Assembly (NCBI GenBank): GCA_001730095.1
Contig: MDLF01000060.1
Location: 123,951-187,950 of the forward strand
From: Rhodobacteraceae bacterium (ex Bugula neritina AB1)
GTDB taxonomy: Bacteria; Pseudomonadota; Alphaproteobacteria; Rhodobacterales; Rhodobacteraceae
DNA: 64,000 bases
Reading direction: 5' to 3'
Within the stretch, counting starts at the first letter, position 1, and every line of letters starts with the position of its first letter. The position numbers and the translations under genes are program-made. Below are positions 53,884-63,548 of the stretch, piece after piece. Below the pieces are notes generated by a model, which worked only from the letters and a program-made list of their open reading frames with translations, made no database searches and was not told where the DNA came from.

Positions 53884-54870
53884 TTAGCCCAGCGAAACGC
53901 TCGCAGCGCTTTCTGGCAGCTCTTCGTCAAAGCAGCGCTGGTAGAACTCGGCCACGGTCTGGCGCTCCAGCTCGTCGCATTTGTTCAGGAACGACAGGCG
54001 GAAGGCATAGCCGACGTTGCGGAAGATCTCGGCGTTCTGGGCCCAGTTGATCACGGTCCGCGGCGACATCACGGTCGACAGATCGCCGTTCATAAACGCG
54101 GTGCGCGTCAGGTCGGCAACGGTGACCATCTGGCTGATGGTCTTGCGGCCCTCGGCGGTGTTATAATGCGGCGCCTTGGACAGCACAATCGCGGCCTCAG
54201 CGTCGTGGCTCAGGTAGTTCAGGGTCGAGACCAGCGACCAGCGGTCCATCTGGGCCTGGTTGATCTGCTGGGTGCCATGATAAAGGCCGGTGGTGTCGCC
54301 GAGGCCCACGGTGTTGGCGGTGGCAAACAGGCGGAAGAACGGGTTCGGCGTGATGATCTCATTCTGGTCCAGAAGGGTCAGCTTGCCGTCATGCTCCAGC
54401 ACCCGCTGGATCACGAACATCACATCGGCGCGGCCCGCGTCATATTCGTCGAACACAATCGCAACCGGGTTGCGCAGCGCCCAGGGCAGGATGCCTTCGT
54501 GGAATTCGGTGACCTGCTTGCCGTCGCGCAGTTTGATCGCGTCTTTGCCAATGAGGTCGATCCGGGAAATGTGGCTGTCGAGGTTCACCCGCACCGAAGG
54601 CCAGTTCAGACGCGCCGCGACCTGTTCGATATGGGTCGATTTGCCGGTGCCGTGGTAGCCCTGGATCATCACCCGGCGGTTGTGGCTGAAGCCTGCCAGA
54701 ATGGCCAGCGTGGTTTCCGGATCGAATTTGTAGGTCGGGTCCGTGGCGGGCACCCGGTCAGAGCTCTCAGCGAAGCCCTTGACCGTCATATCGGTGTCGA
54801 TCCCGAACACATCGCGCACCGAAATCGTTTCGGTCGGTTTCGCATTCATGTCTACAAAGCCGTCGGTCAT
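53884..54870 (-). CDS. cobS: aerobic cobaltochelatase subunit CobS
   Basis: A 328-residue AAA+ ATPase of the aerobic cobaltochelatase, acting with CobT as the MgChlI/MgChlD-like pair. It has Walker [17 protein letters not shown], Walker [16 protein letters not shown], and [19 protein letters not shown] as sensor 1, with [18 protein letters not shown] further on. It drives cobalt insertion together with CobN. It is 167 bp upstream of cobT on the same strand; the gap has the hairpin cluster. Confidence 0.96.
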   Translation of the reverse strand: MTDGFVDMNAKPTETISVRDVFGIDTDMTVKGFAESSDRVPATDPTYKFDPETTLAILAGFSHNRRVMIQGYHGTGKSTHIEQVAARLNWPSVRVNLDSHISRIDLIGKDAIKLRDGKQVTEFHEGILPWALRNPVAIVFDEYDAGRADVMFVIQRVLEHDGKLTLLDQNEIITPNPFFRLFATANTVGLGDTTGLYHGTQQINQAQMDRWSLVSTLNYLSHDAEAAIVLSKAPHYNTAEGRKTISQMVTVADLTRTAFMNGDLSTVMSPRTVINWAQNAEIFRNVGYAFRLSFLNKCDELERQTVAEFYQRCFDEELPESAASVSLG

Positions 54871-55644
54871 CGCAGTCGATCCTTATCCCTCATTCCCTGC
54901 TGTCAGGGGTCAATTCGCGGGATTGGTGCCTGATCTGGCGGCCAAGGGCAAGGGAAAGTCGCGCCGGAATCCAGCTGAAGGGGTGAATGATCTGCAACTG
55001 GACGGGCGAGAGCCTGCCTGTCGGGCAGTTCAGTGCTGTGGGGAGAATTCAAAGCGCCCCCAGCCGGGCAGCAGGGGGCGCGTTTTGCCGGTGATGTCTA
55101 GCTTTTGGGGGGACAGCTGCATCCGGCATGTCTTTGCGTAACCGGTCAGAGCGGCGCCCGTCAAAGAAATAAAAATTCTATCATAAGCGTTCGGCAAAAG
55201 ACCGCTTAGAGAGATTTGATGCCTGACTGGCGCATCCAGAAGCCTGTTCCTATTTCCCAGATTCTGCCTGATGGGCTTTCAGCCTGTCTTTGCAGGAGAT
55301 GAGGGCGTTGGGTCATGTATAGATGTCGCGCAGGATTTCAGACAGATGCGGGTGCTGAACGAAAGAAGGCAGCAGTCTTGTCTTCAGGCGTCACTTGCGC
55401 GGCTGGTGCCTTAGTTATGGTTGTACCGGCTACGTCATGATTTGCCGTCATGCGGTCGGCAGACCCGCTGATCTGGCCGGAATGATTGTTCGCTGCTGAA
55501 CCTGGGCCGGTGCCTGTCCATGGGGCTGCAGGCGCGTCCTTCGTTGGTCTTCAAGGGTAGAATAGCCGTGCAATCCTGGGGCGATCCTGATGAACCGCAA
55601 ATTCACAGGTAACAGTCAGGGGCGAGACCGATAGCCGGTGCCGC
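54871..55644. other. gene-poor region
   Basis: About 770 bp without a supported gene on either strand. One terminator-like hairpin lies at 55054–55085 and an AT-rich segment around AAATAAAAATTCTATC at about 55166–55181. The composition is less GC-rich than the neighbouring genes, suggesting decayed sequence. I looked for a cobalamin riboswitch before cobS and saw none. Confidence 0.5.
55054..55085 (+). terminator. orphan terminator-like hairpin
   Basis: GCGCCCCC (55054–55061) pairs with GGGGGCGC (55074–55081), followed by GTTTTG on the plus strand. No plus-strand gene ends here, so it may remain from a lost gene or transcript. Confidence 0.45.
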
Positions 55645-55671
55645 AAAGAGAAAGGGCGGCCATTGCCGCCC
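55645..55671 (-). terminator. terminator of the J-domain gene
   Basis: On the minus strand GGGCGGC, loop AATG, GCCGCCC is followed by TTTCTCTTT. It lies 25 bp after the stop of the J-domain protein gene. Confidence 0.85.
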
Positions 55672-55696
55672 ATCCTTCCGAAAATCCGCGCTTGGT

Positions 55697-56320
55697 TCAC
55701 TTGAAGCTGCGGCTGTCCTTGATCTGATCCCAGGCCCAGCGGACCTCTTGCAGCTGTTCTTCCTGGCTGCGGTCGCCGCCGTTCATGTCCGGGTGCAGCA
55801 CCTTGATCAGCTTTTTGTAGGACTTGCGGATATCCGCCTTGGACCAATCGTCCTTGGCCTCCAGAATCTCGATGGCGCGGCGTTCGGTGGGCGGCAGGCG
55901 GCGGCCTGTCTTGGCAGCACGGCCCGGATTCTGGGTGGCATTGGCGCCCAGAACCTGATGCGGATCCTCGATGCCCAGCCGGGCCCATGCGCGCGCTTCG
56001 GGGTCGCCCATCGGCTTGGTCTCGCGCTCCCACACTTTGTCCTTGGAGCGCTGCGCGTTCAGTTCGGCCTCGGTTGTGCCTTCGAAGAAATTCCACTGGT
56101 TGTTGTACTCGCGCACATGCTCCTGGCAGAACCAGTAGAAATCATCCAACACATCCGGCGCCTTGGGGGCACGGAATTTGCCGGCTTCCTCGCAGCCGTC
56201 CTTGTCGCACACGCGTTGGGACGTCTCGGAGGCTCCGCTGGCGGCGCGCCGCCCGCGCGGGTTCTTCTTTTTGGCAGAGCGGATAGACATATCGAAGCCA
56301 AAGGGATCGGATTTGCTCAT
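55697..56320 (-). CDS. J-domain (DnaJ-like) protein
   Basis: A 207-residue protein with a C-terminal J domain (about residues 145–205) that contains the KVLHPDMNGGD motif, the HPD tripeptide needed to stimulate Hsp70 ATPase. The N-terminal part has a basic low-complexity segment (RSAKKKNPRGRRAASGA), a pair of cysteines (CDKDGCEEAG) and FYWFCQEHVREYNNQWNFFE. This arrangement is found in Rhodobacteraceae and related proteins, but the client is unknown. The ATG at 56320 follows AAGGTG. bolA is divergent, 107 bp away. Confidence 0.88.
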   Translation of the reverse strand: MSKSDPFGFDMSIRSAKKKNPRGRRAASGASETSQRVCDKDGCEEAGKFRAPKAPDVLDDFYWFCQEHVREYNNQWNFFEGTTEAELNAQRSKDKVWERETKPMGDPEARAWARLGIEDPHQVLGANATQNPGRAAKTGRRLPPTERRAIEILEAKDDWSKADIRKSYKKLIKVLHPDMNGGDRSQEEQLQEVRWAWDQIKDSRSFK

Positions 56321-56426
56321 GGGGCGCACCTTCTAGACGCATCTGTTCGACTCGGAGGCAGCAGTTTAGTCTAAGGGGCGCCAGATTGAAGGGGGCGCAG
56401 ATAAAAAATATGGGGATGAGCGGAAA

Positions 56427-56681
56427 ATGAGCGTGAAGCAGGAAATGGAAGCAGCGTTGCAGGCGGCCTTTGCCCCCTCGGCGCTGGAGGTGGTGAACGA
56501 AAGCTACAAACACGCAGGCCACGCCGGCGATGACGGCTCGGGAGAGAGCCATTTTGCGGTGATGATCCGTGCAGGCGCCTTTCAGGGCATGAACCGGGTG
56601 CAGCAGCACCGTGCCGTGCACAAGGCGCTGGGGGACATCGTGCCGCGAATCCATGCACTGGCGCTGGATATCGGCGCCTGA
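56427..56681 (+). CDS. BolA family protein
   Basis: An 84-residue BolA-like protein with the conserved stretches ALEVVNESYKHAGH and SGESHFAVMIRAGAFQGMN, then RVQQHRAVHKALGDIVPRIH (class II KH-like fold). BolA proteins pair with monothiol glutaredoxins and take part in iron–sulfur handling or envelope stress; which subtype this is cannot be settled from sequence alone. It is divergent from the J-domain gene and convergent with the DUF4177 gene. Confidence 0.93.
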   Translation: MSVKQEMEAALQAAFAPSALEVVNESYKHAGHAGDDGSGESHFAVMIRAGAFQGMNRVQQHRAVHKALGDIVPRIHALALDIGA

Positions 56682-56697
56682 AATTGATTGGGGAGGC

Positions 56698-57195
56698 TCA
56701 GTCCCCCCCGTCACCTTTTTGCGCAGCCCGCTGTTTCAGTGCAGCCGTAATGCCGGAAACCGGGCTCAGTTCCTCGACCCCGTCATCGGCCTGCATCTTG
56801 GCTGCGCCGGGGCCGGGCACCTGCTCCGCTTCCGGCGGCGCTTCCGGATCGCCAGCCGCTGCCGTCAGCCGCGGTGTTTGCGGTTCGCTGTGGCGGAAAT
56901 CGGGGGACGGCGCGGCAGGCTCTTTGCGGCTGGTTTCAGGTTCCGATATGGGCTGGTCCTCGGCAAGTGAACGGCGGAACACCATCACGTTGCGCCAGTT
57001 GGTGGCAGATCCCATCATGCCGGAGCGTTCCTCGCTCGGCAGCAGCTCAGCGCGCTGAAACTCCCAGCCCTCTGCGGCCATCTCATTGAGCAGGATCTCA
57101 ATTGAATTGGCAAAGCGCGCTTCGGGCGTCTTCACCCCTTTGGCCTTGGTGCCTTTGGCCGGGGCGGGGACAACTTTGTATTCATAGGCTGGCAT
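56698..57195 (-). CDS. DUF4177 domain protein with Pro/Glu-rich tail
   Basis: A 165-residue protein. The N-terminal 75 residues match the DUF4177 pattern: MPAYEYKVVPAP, an ILLNEMAAEGWEFQRAELL core, and NVMVFRRSL. The rest is a disordered tail rich in Pro, Glu and Ala. Function is not known for this domain. It overlaps no neighbour; the stop is 16 bp from the bolA end. Confidence 0.8.
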   Translation of the reverse strand: MPAYEYKVVPAPAKGTKAKGVKTPEARFANSIEILLNEMAAEGWEFQRAELLPSEERSGMMGSATNWRNVMVFRRSLAEDQPISEPETSRKEPAAPSPDFRHSEPQTPRLTAAAGDPEAPPEAEQVPGPGAAKMQADDGVEELSPVSGITAALKQRAAQKGDGGD

Positions 57196-57757
57196 GCGGC
57201 TCTCCTGTCTTGACGCGCAGGTTTAGCGGAATAGGGGGGACGGTCAAGGCTGGGGTTCCTGCGAACAGATCCGCGAGTTGCAGGAGATGGGCGGGCGACC
57301 GCCTAATGTCCGCAACAAACCAGTCGAGCAGGTCTTGTGCGGGTCATCGCAATCTGACGGTATCTTGTGGCGGGTCCTGGTGTTGGCCTTGCGCAACGTA
57401 TTGAAATCTATTGCGGGTTGCCCGGCAGGCCATATGCTTTTTGACAATGTCACATGGCGCTGGCAGCGCAATCACCTGTCTTGTGTCAACAAGAGCGCAG
57501 ACCGCGAGGGTGGGGATTTTGATCCCATGTGTTGGATAGCGTGCAACCACGCCGGTCAGTGCCTACATTGATTTGCAAGACGCCAGAGGCATTCTTGGTC
57601 CAAGCTCTTGGCATGTATCGCCAAGCGGCGTCCCGCAGGGGATTTCCATCCCGGCGGTTTCCGTGTGGCCGGAAGATATGGCTAAAGACGCATAGTGAAC
57701 CAGCAGGCTCAAGGCGGGCAATGCCGGTGCGTGCATCGCCTTCCGAGACTGGTCATG
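57196..57757. other. gene-poor region between DUF4177 gene and gatB
   Basis: About 560 bp with no supported gene; the open frames on both strands are short and unlike known proteins. Composition is more AT-rich than in neighbouring genes, suggesting decay or foreign origin. No transposase motif could be recognised. Confidence 0.45.
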
Positions 57758-57759
57758 AA

Positions 57760-57797
57760 TAAAGGGCGCCCGGGTTCTTCCCTTGAGGCGCCCTTTC
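57760..57797 (-). terminator. rho-independent terminator of gatB
   Basis: On the minus strand AAAGGGCGCC pairs with GGCGCCCTTT around a 16-base loop, followed by ATTCATG. It lies 20 bp after the gatB stop codon. Confidence 0.8.
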
Positions 57798-57817
57798 AAA
57801 TTCCATTTCCAGGCAGA

Positions 57818-59422
57818 TCAGTCGCCCAGTTTCTTGGCGACCAGCTCGTTCACCGCCTTGGGGTTGGCCTTGCCGCCGGTGGCCTTCATCACCTGGCCGA
57901 CAAACCAGCCTGCCAGCTTCGGGTTCACTTTGGCTTTTTCCACCTGTGCCGGGTTGGCGGCGATGATCTCGTCCAGGGCGGTTTCAATCGCGCCGGTGTC
58001 GGTCACCTGCTTCATGCCGCGCTCTTCGACGATCTGGGCCGGGTCGCCGCCTGTCGTGTAGACGATTTCAAACAGGTCCTTGGCGATCTTGCCGGAAATC
58101 GCGTCGGATCTAATTAGCTTAATGATGCCAGCGAGTTGTTTAGGCGTCACTGAGCTGTCGGAAATACCTTTGTCATCTTTCTTGAGACGGCCGAACAGTT
58201 CGTTGATGACCCAGTTTGCGGCGGTTTTCCCAACATCTCTGGATTGGACTTTGTCGAACGAACCAACAGGTTTGGATGAGGATGTGGCGTAAACAATAAA
58301 CTCACCGCTGTCATCAAGCGCGTCAATTGCGTTCATTACGACGGTCTCGAAATAGCTCGCGGCTTCCACTTCAGCGGTAAGCACCGATGCGTCATAGTCG
58401 CTGAGACCGAAGTCGCTGATAAAGCGCGCTTTTTTCTGGTCCGGAAGTTCCGGCAGATTGGCGGCGATATCGTCCACCCAGGCCTGCTCGATTTCCAGCG
58501 GCAGCAGATCGGGGTCGGGGAAATAGCGGTAGTCATGCGCTTCTTCCTTGGAGCGCATGGAGCGGGTTTCGCCCTTGTCCGGATCATACAGACGGGTTTC
58601 CTGATCAATCTTGCCGCCAGCTTCGATGATAGCGATCTGGCGGCGGGCCTCGACCTCGATGGCCTGCTGGATGAAGCGCATGGAGTTCATGTTCTTGATC
58701 TCGCAGCGGGTGCCCAAGTGGGAGAAGTCCTGGGTTTCCTGGTATTTCTCATATTGGCCCGGCAGGCAGACCGAGACATTGACGTCGGCGCGCAGGTTGC
58801 CGTTTTGCATGTTGCCGTCGCAGGTGCCCAGATACTGCATGATCTGGCGCAGCTTGGCGATATAGGCTGCCGCTTCTTCTGGCCCACGGATATCGGGGCG
58901 CGAGACGATCTCCATCAGGCAGACGCCGGTGCGGTTCAGGTCGACAAAAGACATGTTTGGGTCCATGTCGTGGATCGATTTGCCTGCGTCCTGCTCCATG
59001 TGGATGCGTTCCACGCGCACGTTGCGCGCAGTGCCGTCGCCCAGCTCCACCAGCACTTCGCCTTCGCCCACGATAGGGTGGTACAGCTGGGAAATCTGGT
59101 AACCCTGCGGCAGGTCGGGGTAGAAGTAATTCTTACGGTCAAAGGCAGACCACAGGTTGATATCAGCCTTCAGGCCCAGGCCAGTGCGCACGGCCTGTTC
59201 AACGCAGTAATCGTTGATCACCGGCAGCATGCCGGGCATCGCCGCGTCCACGAAAGCCACGTTGGAGTTCGGCTCGGCGCCGAAGCGCGTGGAGGCGCCG
59301 GAGAACAGCTTGGCATTGGAACTGACCTGGGCATGCACTTCCATGCCGATGACCAGTTCCCAGTCATGCTTGGCGCCCGCGATCACCTTGGGCTTGGGGA
59401 GTTCATATGTCAGGTCGAGCAT
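57818..59422 (-). CDS. gatB: aspartyl/glutamyl-tRNA amidotransferase subunit B
   Basis: A 534-residue subunit of the GatCAB amidotransferase, which makes Gln-tRNA(Gln) and/or Asn-tRNA(Asn). It has [72 protein letters not shown] and the tail domain [20 protein letters not shown]. The ATG at 59422 was chosen because [14 protein letters not shown] is a plausible start before the conserved core. Within the gene, 58110–58350 is clearly AT-richer than either side, which suggests a recombined segment. gatA and gatC are not in the window. Confidence 0.96.
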   Translation of the reverse strand: MLDLTYELPKPKVIAGAKHDWELVIGMEVHAQVSSNAKLFSGASTRFGAEPNSNVAFVDAAMPGMLPVINDYCVEQAVRTGLGLKADINLWSAFDRKNYFYPDLPQGYQISQLYHPIVGEGEVLVELGDGTARNVRVERIHMEQDAGKSIHDMDPNMSFVDLNRTGVCLMEIVSRPDIRGPEEAAAYIAKLRQIMQYLGTCDGNMQNGNLRADVNVSVCLPGQYEKYQETQDFSHLGTRCEIKNMNSMRFIQQAIEVEARRQIAIIEAGGKIDQETRLYDPDKGETRSMRSKEEAHDYRYFPDPDLLPLEIEQAWVDDIAANLPELPDQKKARFISDFGLSDYDASVLTAEVEAASYFETVVMNAIDALDDSGEFIVYATSSSKPVGSFDKVQSRDVGKTAANWVINELFGRLKKDDKGISDSSVTPKQLAGIIKLIRSDAISGKIAKDLFEIVYTTGGDPAQIVEERGMKQVTDTGAIETALDEIIAANPAQVEKAKVNPKLAGWFVGQVMKATGGKANPKAVNELVAKKLGD

Positions 59423-59694
59423 GGTTTTCCGCCGTATCCGAATGTCTGTATCTGGCAAGCGTTCTAGGCCCGTGCGGGCAGAGGGGCAAGGGGGCAATGA
59501 GGCTTGCACCCGGTTGCAAAAGGCAATCTGGCACAGGCTGCAGGCCCTGGTCGCGCCCGAGCTTCCCCACAGAAGAGGGCATTCGCCCCATTCCAGGTCC
59601 GGGCGCGGTCCGCCGCCGGCAGTGAAACATTTCCTTGGCGGGGTCTTCCGGCAGGGCTAAGAAAGACATCCGAAATCAAGAAGGAGCAGCCGCC

Positions 59695-62073
59695 TTGGAC
59701 ACATCCGCCCGTATCAGTCAGACTATTGCCGGTGAAATCAGCGCCAGCGCACAACAGGTGGGCGCCGCCGTTGCACTGCTGGATGAAGGCGCCACGGTGC
59801 CCTTTGTTGCGCGCTACCGGAAAGAAGCGACCGGGGGGCTGGATGACAGCCAGTTGCGGACACTAGCGGAGCGGCTGGAATACCTGCGCGAGCTGGAAAA
59901 GCGGCGGGCGGCGATCCTGGAATCGGTGAAGTCCCAGGACAAGCTGACTGATAAATTGGCCGCGTCAATTGCCAAGGCAGAGACCAAGGCGCAGCTGGAG
60001 GATATCTATCTGCCCTATAAGCCCAAGCGGCGCACCAAGGCGATGATTGCGCGTGAAAACGGGCTGGAGCCGCTGGCAGAGGCGATTCTGGGCAACCGCG
60101 GTGCCGATCCGGAGAAACTGGCCGAAAGCTATGTCACCGGGGCAGTCGAGACGGCGAAGGATGCGCTGAACGGCGCGCGGGATATTCTGACCGAGCGTTT
60201 GACCGAAAATGCTGAGCTGCTTGGTCGGCTGCGGGAATTTCTGCAGCGCGAGGCGGTGGTCACCGCCAAAGTGATCGAGGGCAAGGAGCAGGAGGGCGCT
60301 AAATTCTCGGATTACTTTGCCCATAATGAACGCTGGGCGGACGTGCCTTCGCACCGGGCGCTGGCGATGCTGCGCGGCTCTAACGAAGGCGTTCTGACGC
60401 TGGACGTTGGCCCCGAGCCGGAAGAAGGCGCGGCACGGGCTGAGGCGATGGTCGCCGCCGTGCTGGGTGCTGGCGGCAATGGGCCGGGGGATACCTGGCT
60501 GCGCAAAGTGGCGGGCTGGGCCTGGCGGGTAAAGCTGAGCCTCTCGATGATGCTGGAACTGATGGGGGATCTGCGCGGCCGTGCGCAGGAGGATGCCATT
60601 CAGGTCTTTGCCCGTAACCTAAAAGACCTGCTCTTTGCAGCGCCAGCCGGTGCGCGGCCGACTCTCGGGCTGGACCCGGGCATTCGCACCGGCGTTAAGG
60701 CGGCAGTGGTTGATGCAACCGGGAAACTGGTGGCCACCGAGACCCTGTACCCGTTTCAGCCCAAGAATGATCTGCGCGGCGCGCAGGTGTCGATTGTGAA
60801 ACTGATCGCCGAACACGGGGTGGAACTGATTGCCATCGGCAACGGCACCGCCAGCCGTGAGACCGAACGGATGGTGGCGGAGGTGTTGAAACATCTGCCG
60901 GCCAAGGTGAAGGCGCCGACCAAGGTTGTGGTGAGCGAGGCGGGTGCCTCGGTTTATTCCGCGTCAGAGCTGGCCGCACGGGAGTTTCCGGATCTGGATG
61001 TCAGTTTGCGCGGAGCGGTGTCGATTGCCCGGCGCCTGCAGGATCCGCTGGCGGAGCTGGTGAAGATCGAACCCAAAAGCATTGGCGTCGGCCAGTATCA
61101 GCATGATGTAGACCAACACAAACTGTCGAAATCTCTGGAGGCGGTGATCGAGGATGTGGTGAACGCGGTGGGGGTTGATCTGAATATGGCGTCCGCCCCG
61201 CTGCTGAGCCATGTTTCGGGCCTTGGCCCCGGTTTGGCAGAGGCGATTGTGGCGCACCGCGACGTGAATGGTGCGTTCAAGTCGCGCAAGGAGCTGCTGA
61301 AAGTGGCGCGGCTGGGGCCGAAAGCCTTTGAGCAATGTGCTGGCTTCCTGCGGATTCGGGATGGCAAAGAGCCGCTGGATGCCTCATCGGTGCATCCCGA
61401 GGCCTATGATGTGGCGCGCAGGGTGGTGGCAGCCTGTGGCCGGGATATCCGCCAGATCATGGGGGATGAAAGCGCTTTGAAGCTCCTGCGGGCAGAGGAT
61501 TTCGTGAGCGACAGTTTCGGCCTGCCCACCGTGCGCGATATCTTTCAGGAACTGGACAAACCGGGCCGCGACCCGCGCCCGTCATTTGTGACCGCGTCTT
61601 TCAAAGACGGGGTGGAGGCGATCACCGACCTGAAACCTGGTATGGTGCTGGAAGGCACGGTGACCAATGTGGCGGCCTTTGGTGCCTTTGTGGACATCGG
61701 CGTGCATCAGGACGGGCTGGTGCATGTGAGCCAGCTGGCTGACCGCTTTGTGAAAGACCCGCATGAGGTGGTGAAAACCGGCCAGGTCGTGAAGGTCACC
61801 GTCACCGAGGTGGACGTGCCGCGCAAGCGGATCGGCCTGACCATGAAGAAGGACGGTGGAGCCTCGGCCAAGGAAGACCGCAACGCGCGTGGGGCATTAA
61901 AGGGCGGGGAGCAGCGTCGCGGCGGCAAGCCCGGCGGGCATCATGGCGGCCAGAAAGGCGGCCACAAAGGCGGTATGAGCAGGATGTCCGCGGGGCCCAA
62001 GGGCGGGCAGGGCCGGGACCAGGGAGCTGGCGCGCTGGGTGCTGCCCTGATGGACGCGTTCAAGAAAAAGTAA
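59695..62073 (+). CDS. tex: Tex-family RNA-binding transcriptional accessory protein
   Basis: A 792-residue Tex protein. In order: a helical N-terminus ([20 protein letters not shown]), the YqgF-like domain starting [18 protein letters not shown], helix-hairpin-helix repeats ([13 protein letters not shown] and [20 protein letters not shown]), and an S1 RNA-binding domain ([20 protein letters not shown]). A tail of about 60 residues is rich in Gly, His, Gln and Lys. The TTG at 59695 was chosen because AAGGAG lies nine bases before it and [14 protein letters not shown] fits the family. It is divergent from gatB. Confidence 0.95.
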   Translation: MDTSARISQTIAGEISASAQQVGAAVALLDEGATVPFVARYRKEATGGLDDSQLRTLAERLEYLRELEKRRAAILESVKSQDKLTDKLAASIAKAETKAQLEDIYLPYKPKRRTKAMIARENGLEPLAEAILGNRGADPEKLAESYVTGAVETAKDALNGARDILTERLTENAELLGRLREFLQREAVVTAKVIEGKEQEGAKFSDYFAHNERWADVPSHRALAMLRGSNEGVLTLDVGPEPEEGAARAEAMVAAVLGAGGNGPGDTWLRKVAGWAWRVKLSLSMMLELMGDLRGRAQEDAIQVFARNLKDLLFAAPAGARPTLGLDPGIRTGVKAAVVDATGKLVATETLYPFQPKNDLRGAQVSIVKLIAEHGVELIAIGNGTASRETERMVAEVLKHLPAKVKAPTKVVVSEAGASVYSASELAAREFPDLDVSLRGAVSIARRLQDPLAELVKIEPKSIGVGQYQHDVDQHKLSKSLEAVIEDVVNAVGVDLNMASAPLLSHVSGLGPGLAEAIVAHRDVNGAFKSRKELLKVARLGPKAFEQCAGFLRIRDGKEPLDASSVHPEAYDVARRVVAACGRDIRQIMGDESALKLLRAEDFVSDSFGLPTVRDIFQELDKPGRDPRPSFVTASFKDGVEAITDLKPGMVLEGTVTNVAAFGAFVDIGVHQDGLVHVSQLADRFVKDPHEVVKTGQVVKVTVTEVDVPRKRIGLTMKKDGGASAKEDRNARGALKGGEQRRGGKPGGHHGGQKGGHKGGMSRMSAGPKGGQGRDQGAGALGAALMDAFKKK

Positions 62074-62078
62074 AGGAG

Positions 62079-62104
62079 CGGGGCCAACGGCCCCGTTACC
62101 GTTT
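62079..62104 (+). terminator. terminator after tex
   Basis: CGGGGCC, loop AAC, GGCCCCG is followed by TTACCGTTTT. It lies 5 bp after the tex stop and at the end of the convergent gene at 62105. Confidence 0.7.
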
Positions 62105-63388
62105 TCAGGCCGGGCTGAACTGCAGACCTTGCTTGGTGAAGGCAATCCGTTGGCCGCTTTGGATTTCATCGCGGAATTGGGCGGCGATGGCTTGCAGCGC
62201 CCCTGCGTGACCCCGTGCGGCAAAGCGGCTGACGCAGCGGATGCGGGCACTGTTGTCAAATCCTTCGGCAGCATGCGCCCAGATCAGCGGGTGCAGTTCG
62301 CTGAGATGGCTGCGGATCAGCCAGTCAGCGGCGCCGGCGATTTTCAGCCGTGGCACGTCAACCTGCAGATCCCGACCCAGCCCCTTGGGCAGGGCAATGG
62401 TGCAATAGGCGGCCAGCAGATTGATCATCTCCTGCGAGGGATTGGCCTGCACGATGTCGCGGAGCCCGTCCAGGAAGAACCGGGTATCGACACGGGCACA
62501 GGCCTGATCATCAATGGTGATGGCATCGAAATAGACCCAGGTGTAGCCGCCAGCACCCCAGGTGGCTTCGGTGCGCGCAGCAGTGCGGCGGGCCTCCAGT
62601 TCCAGTGCCTCATAAGAGCCGGAGGCGCGGGGCAGCATCTGGGTCCCAAGGGTGCGCATGTGACGGTGGTTGTCGGGAGCCAGGTCAATCAAAGCGCTGT
62701 AAGCGTCTGCAACCTGCATAGTGCCGCCTTTGCGGCCGGCATGGAGAGCGCATTGCGCGGCCAGAAGAAACGCGCTGTGCCGGCTGGCCTCTGCAATCGG
62801 GTCCAGCAGGGCTGCGGCGCGGTCGAAATGGGCGGCACAGCGCCGCTGGCTGGACTGCAGGGTTTTCTCGCTGGCGGCACTGCGCCAGGCCCAGCCGATG
62901 TCGATATGGGCCAGCGCCACAAGGGCTGTCAGATACGGATCGTGCCGGTTTTCCGCCCGCAGCGCCTCAAAGGCCATCAGGCCGCGGATCAGGGCGCGAC
63001 TGCGGGCGTTTTGGTCTTCGGAAAGCGCATGCTCGGTTGCGGTAACCACATCGGCACGGGCGCCATAGGCGATGAGATCAGCCAGCGGCAGGCCGCAAGG
63101 GGCAGTGGCGCGGGTTTCATCGGCCTCGCGGATTTGCGAGGAGAGGTCGGACCAGAGCTCCTGCCGGGCCAGGAACTGGCCGCAGTCCTGGGCGTCGATG
63201 CACTCTGGATCACCCTGCGCGCTGCGTATTGGAATTGACAGGCTGTCTTCCAGGTGTCGGGGTAAGGGCTGGTCGGCAGGCACCGGAGCCGGGACTGGTT
63301 TCCAGAACGCGGCGGGCCTGGGCCAGCTGGAGGTCAGGCCGGAAAACCGGGAGAGAAAATCCCGCGCCTGTCGTGACTGTGTGAGCAT
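62105..63388 (-). CDS. hypothetical protein (helical, about 427 aa)
   Basis: A 427-residue soluble protein with no membrane segment. The N-terminal region has QELWSDLSSQIREAD; the centre has regularly spaced Ala-rich helices (TAGLVALAHI-type and AFLLAAQCALHAG) that resemble alpha-solenoid or TPR-like structure, then ATWGAGGYTWVYFDAITIDD and a long C-terminal helical part. I do not recognise the family. It begins at ATG 63388, and codon use is typical of the neighbourhood, so it is likely real. It is convergent with tex. Confidence 0.75.
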   Translation of the reverse strand: MLTQSRQARDFLSRFSGLTSSWPRPAAFWKPVPAPVPADQPLPRHLEDSLSIPIRSAQGDPECIDAQDCGQFLARQELWSDLSSQIREADETRATAPCGLPLADLIAYGARADVVTATEHALSEDQNARSRALIRGLMAFEALRAENRHDPYLTALVALAHIDIGWAWRSAASEKTLQSSQRRCAAHFDRAAALLDPIAEASRHSAFLLAAQCALHAGRKGGTMQVADAYSALIDLAPDNHRHMRTLGTQMLPRASGSYEALELEARRTAARTEATWGAGGYTWVYFDAITIDDQACARVDTRFFLDGLRDIVQANPSQEMINLLAAYCTIALPKGLGRDLQVDVPRLKIAGAADWLIRSHLSELHPLIWAHAAEGFDNSARIRCVSRFAARGHAGALQAIAAQFRDEIQSGQRIAFTKQGLQFSPA

Positions 63389-63548
63389 TTATGCTTCCTG
63401 ATACGTGGCAGCTAATCATTGTTCACAGTCTTGTCAGGCAATGGGGCGCAAAGATGGCGGCACTGAGGAAGTTAACGCACGCTGGCGGGGAATTGCGCCT
63501 GGCGGCCTAAATCTGAACAGGTTCCGGCGGATGCTTGCCGGAAGGGTG

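Noticed and set aside
54871-55200. Possible cobalamin riboswitch upstream of cobS
   Set aside because: I looked for a B12-box-like sequence and the typical paired arms on the minus strand and saw neither.
57196-57757. Possible transposase or RNA gene between the DUF4177 gene and gatB
   Set aside because: No transposase motif, tRNA-like fold or conserved frame could be recognised.
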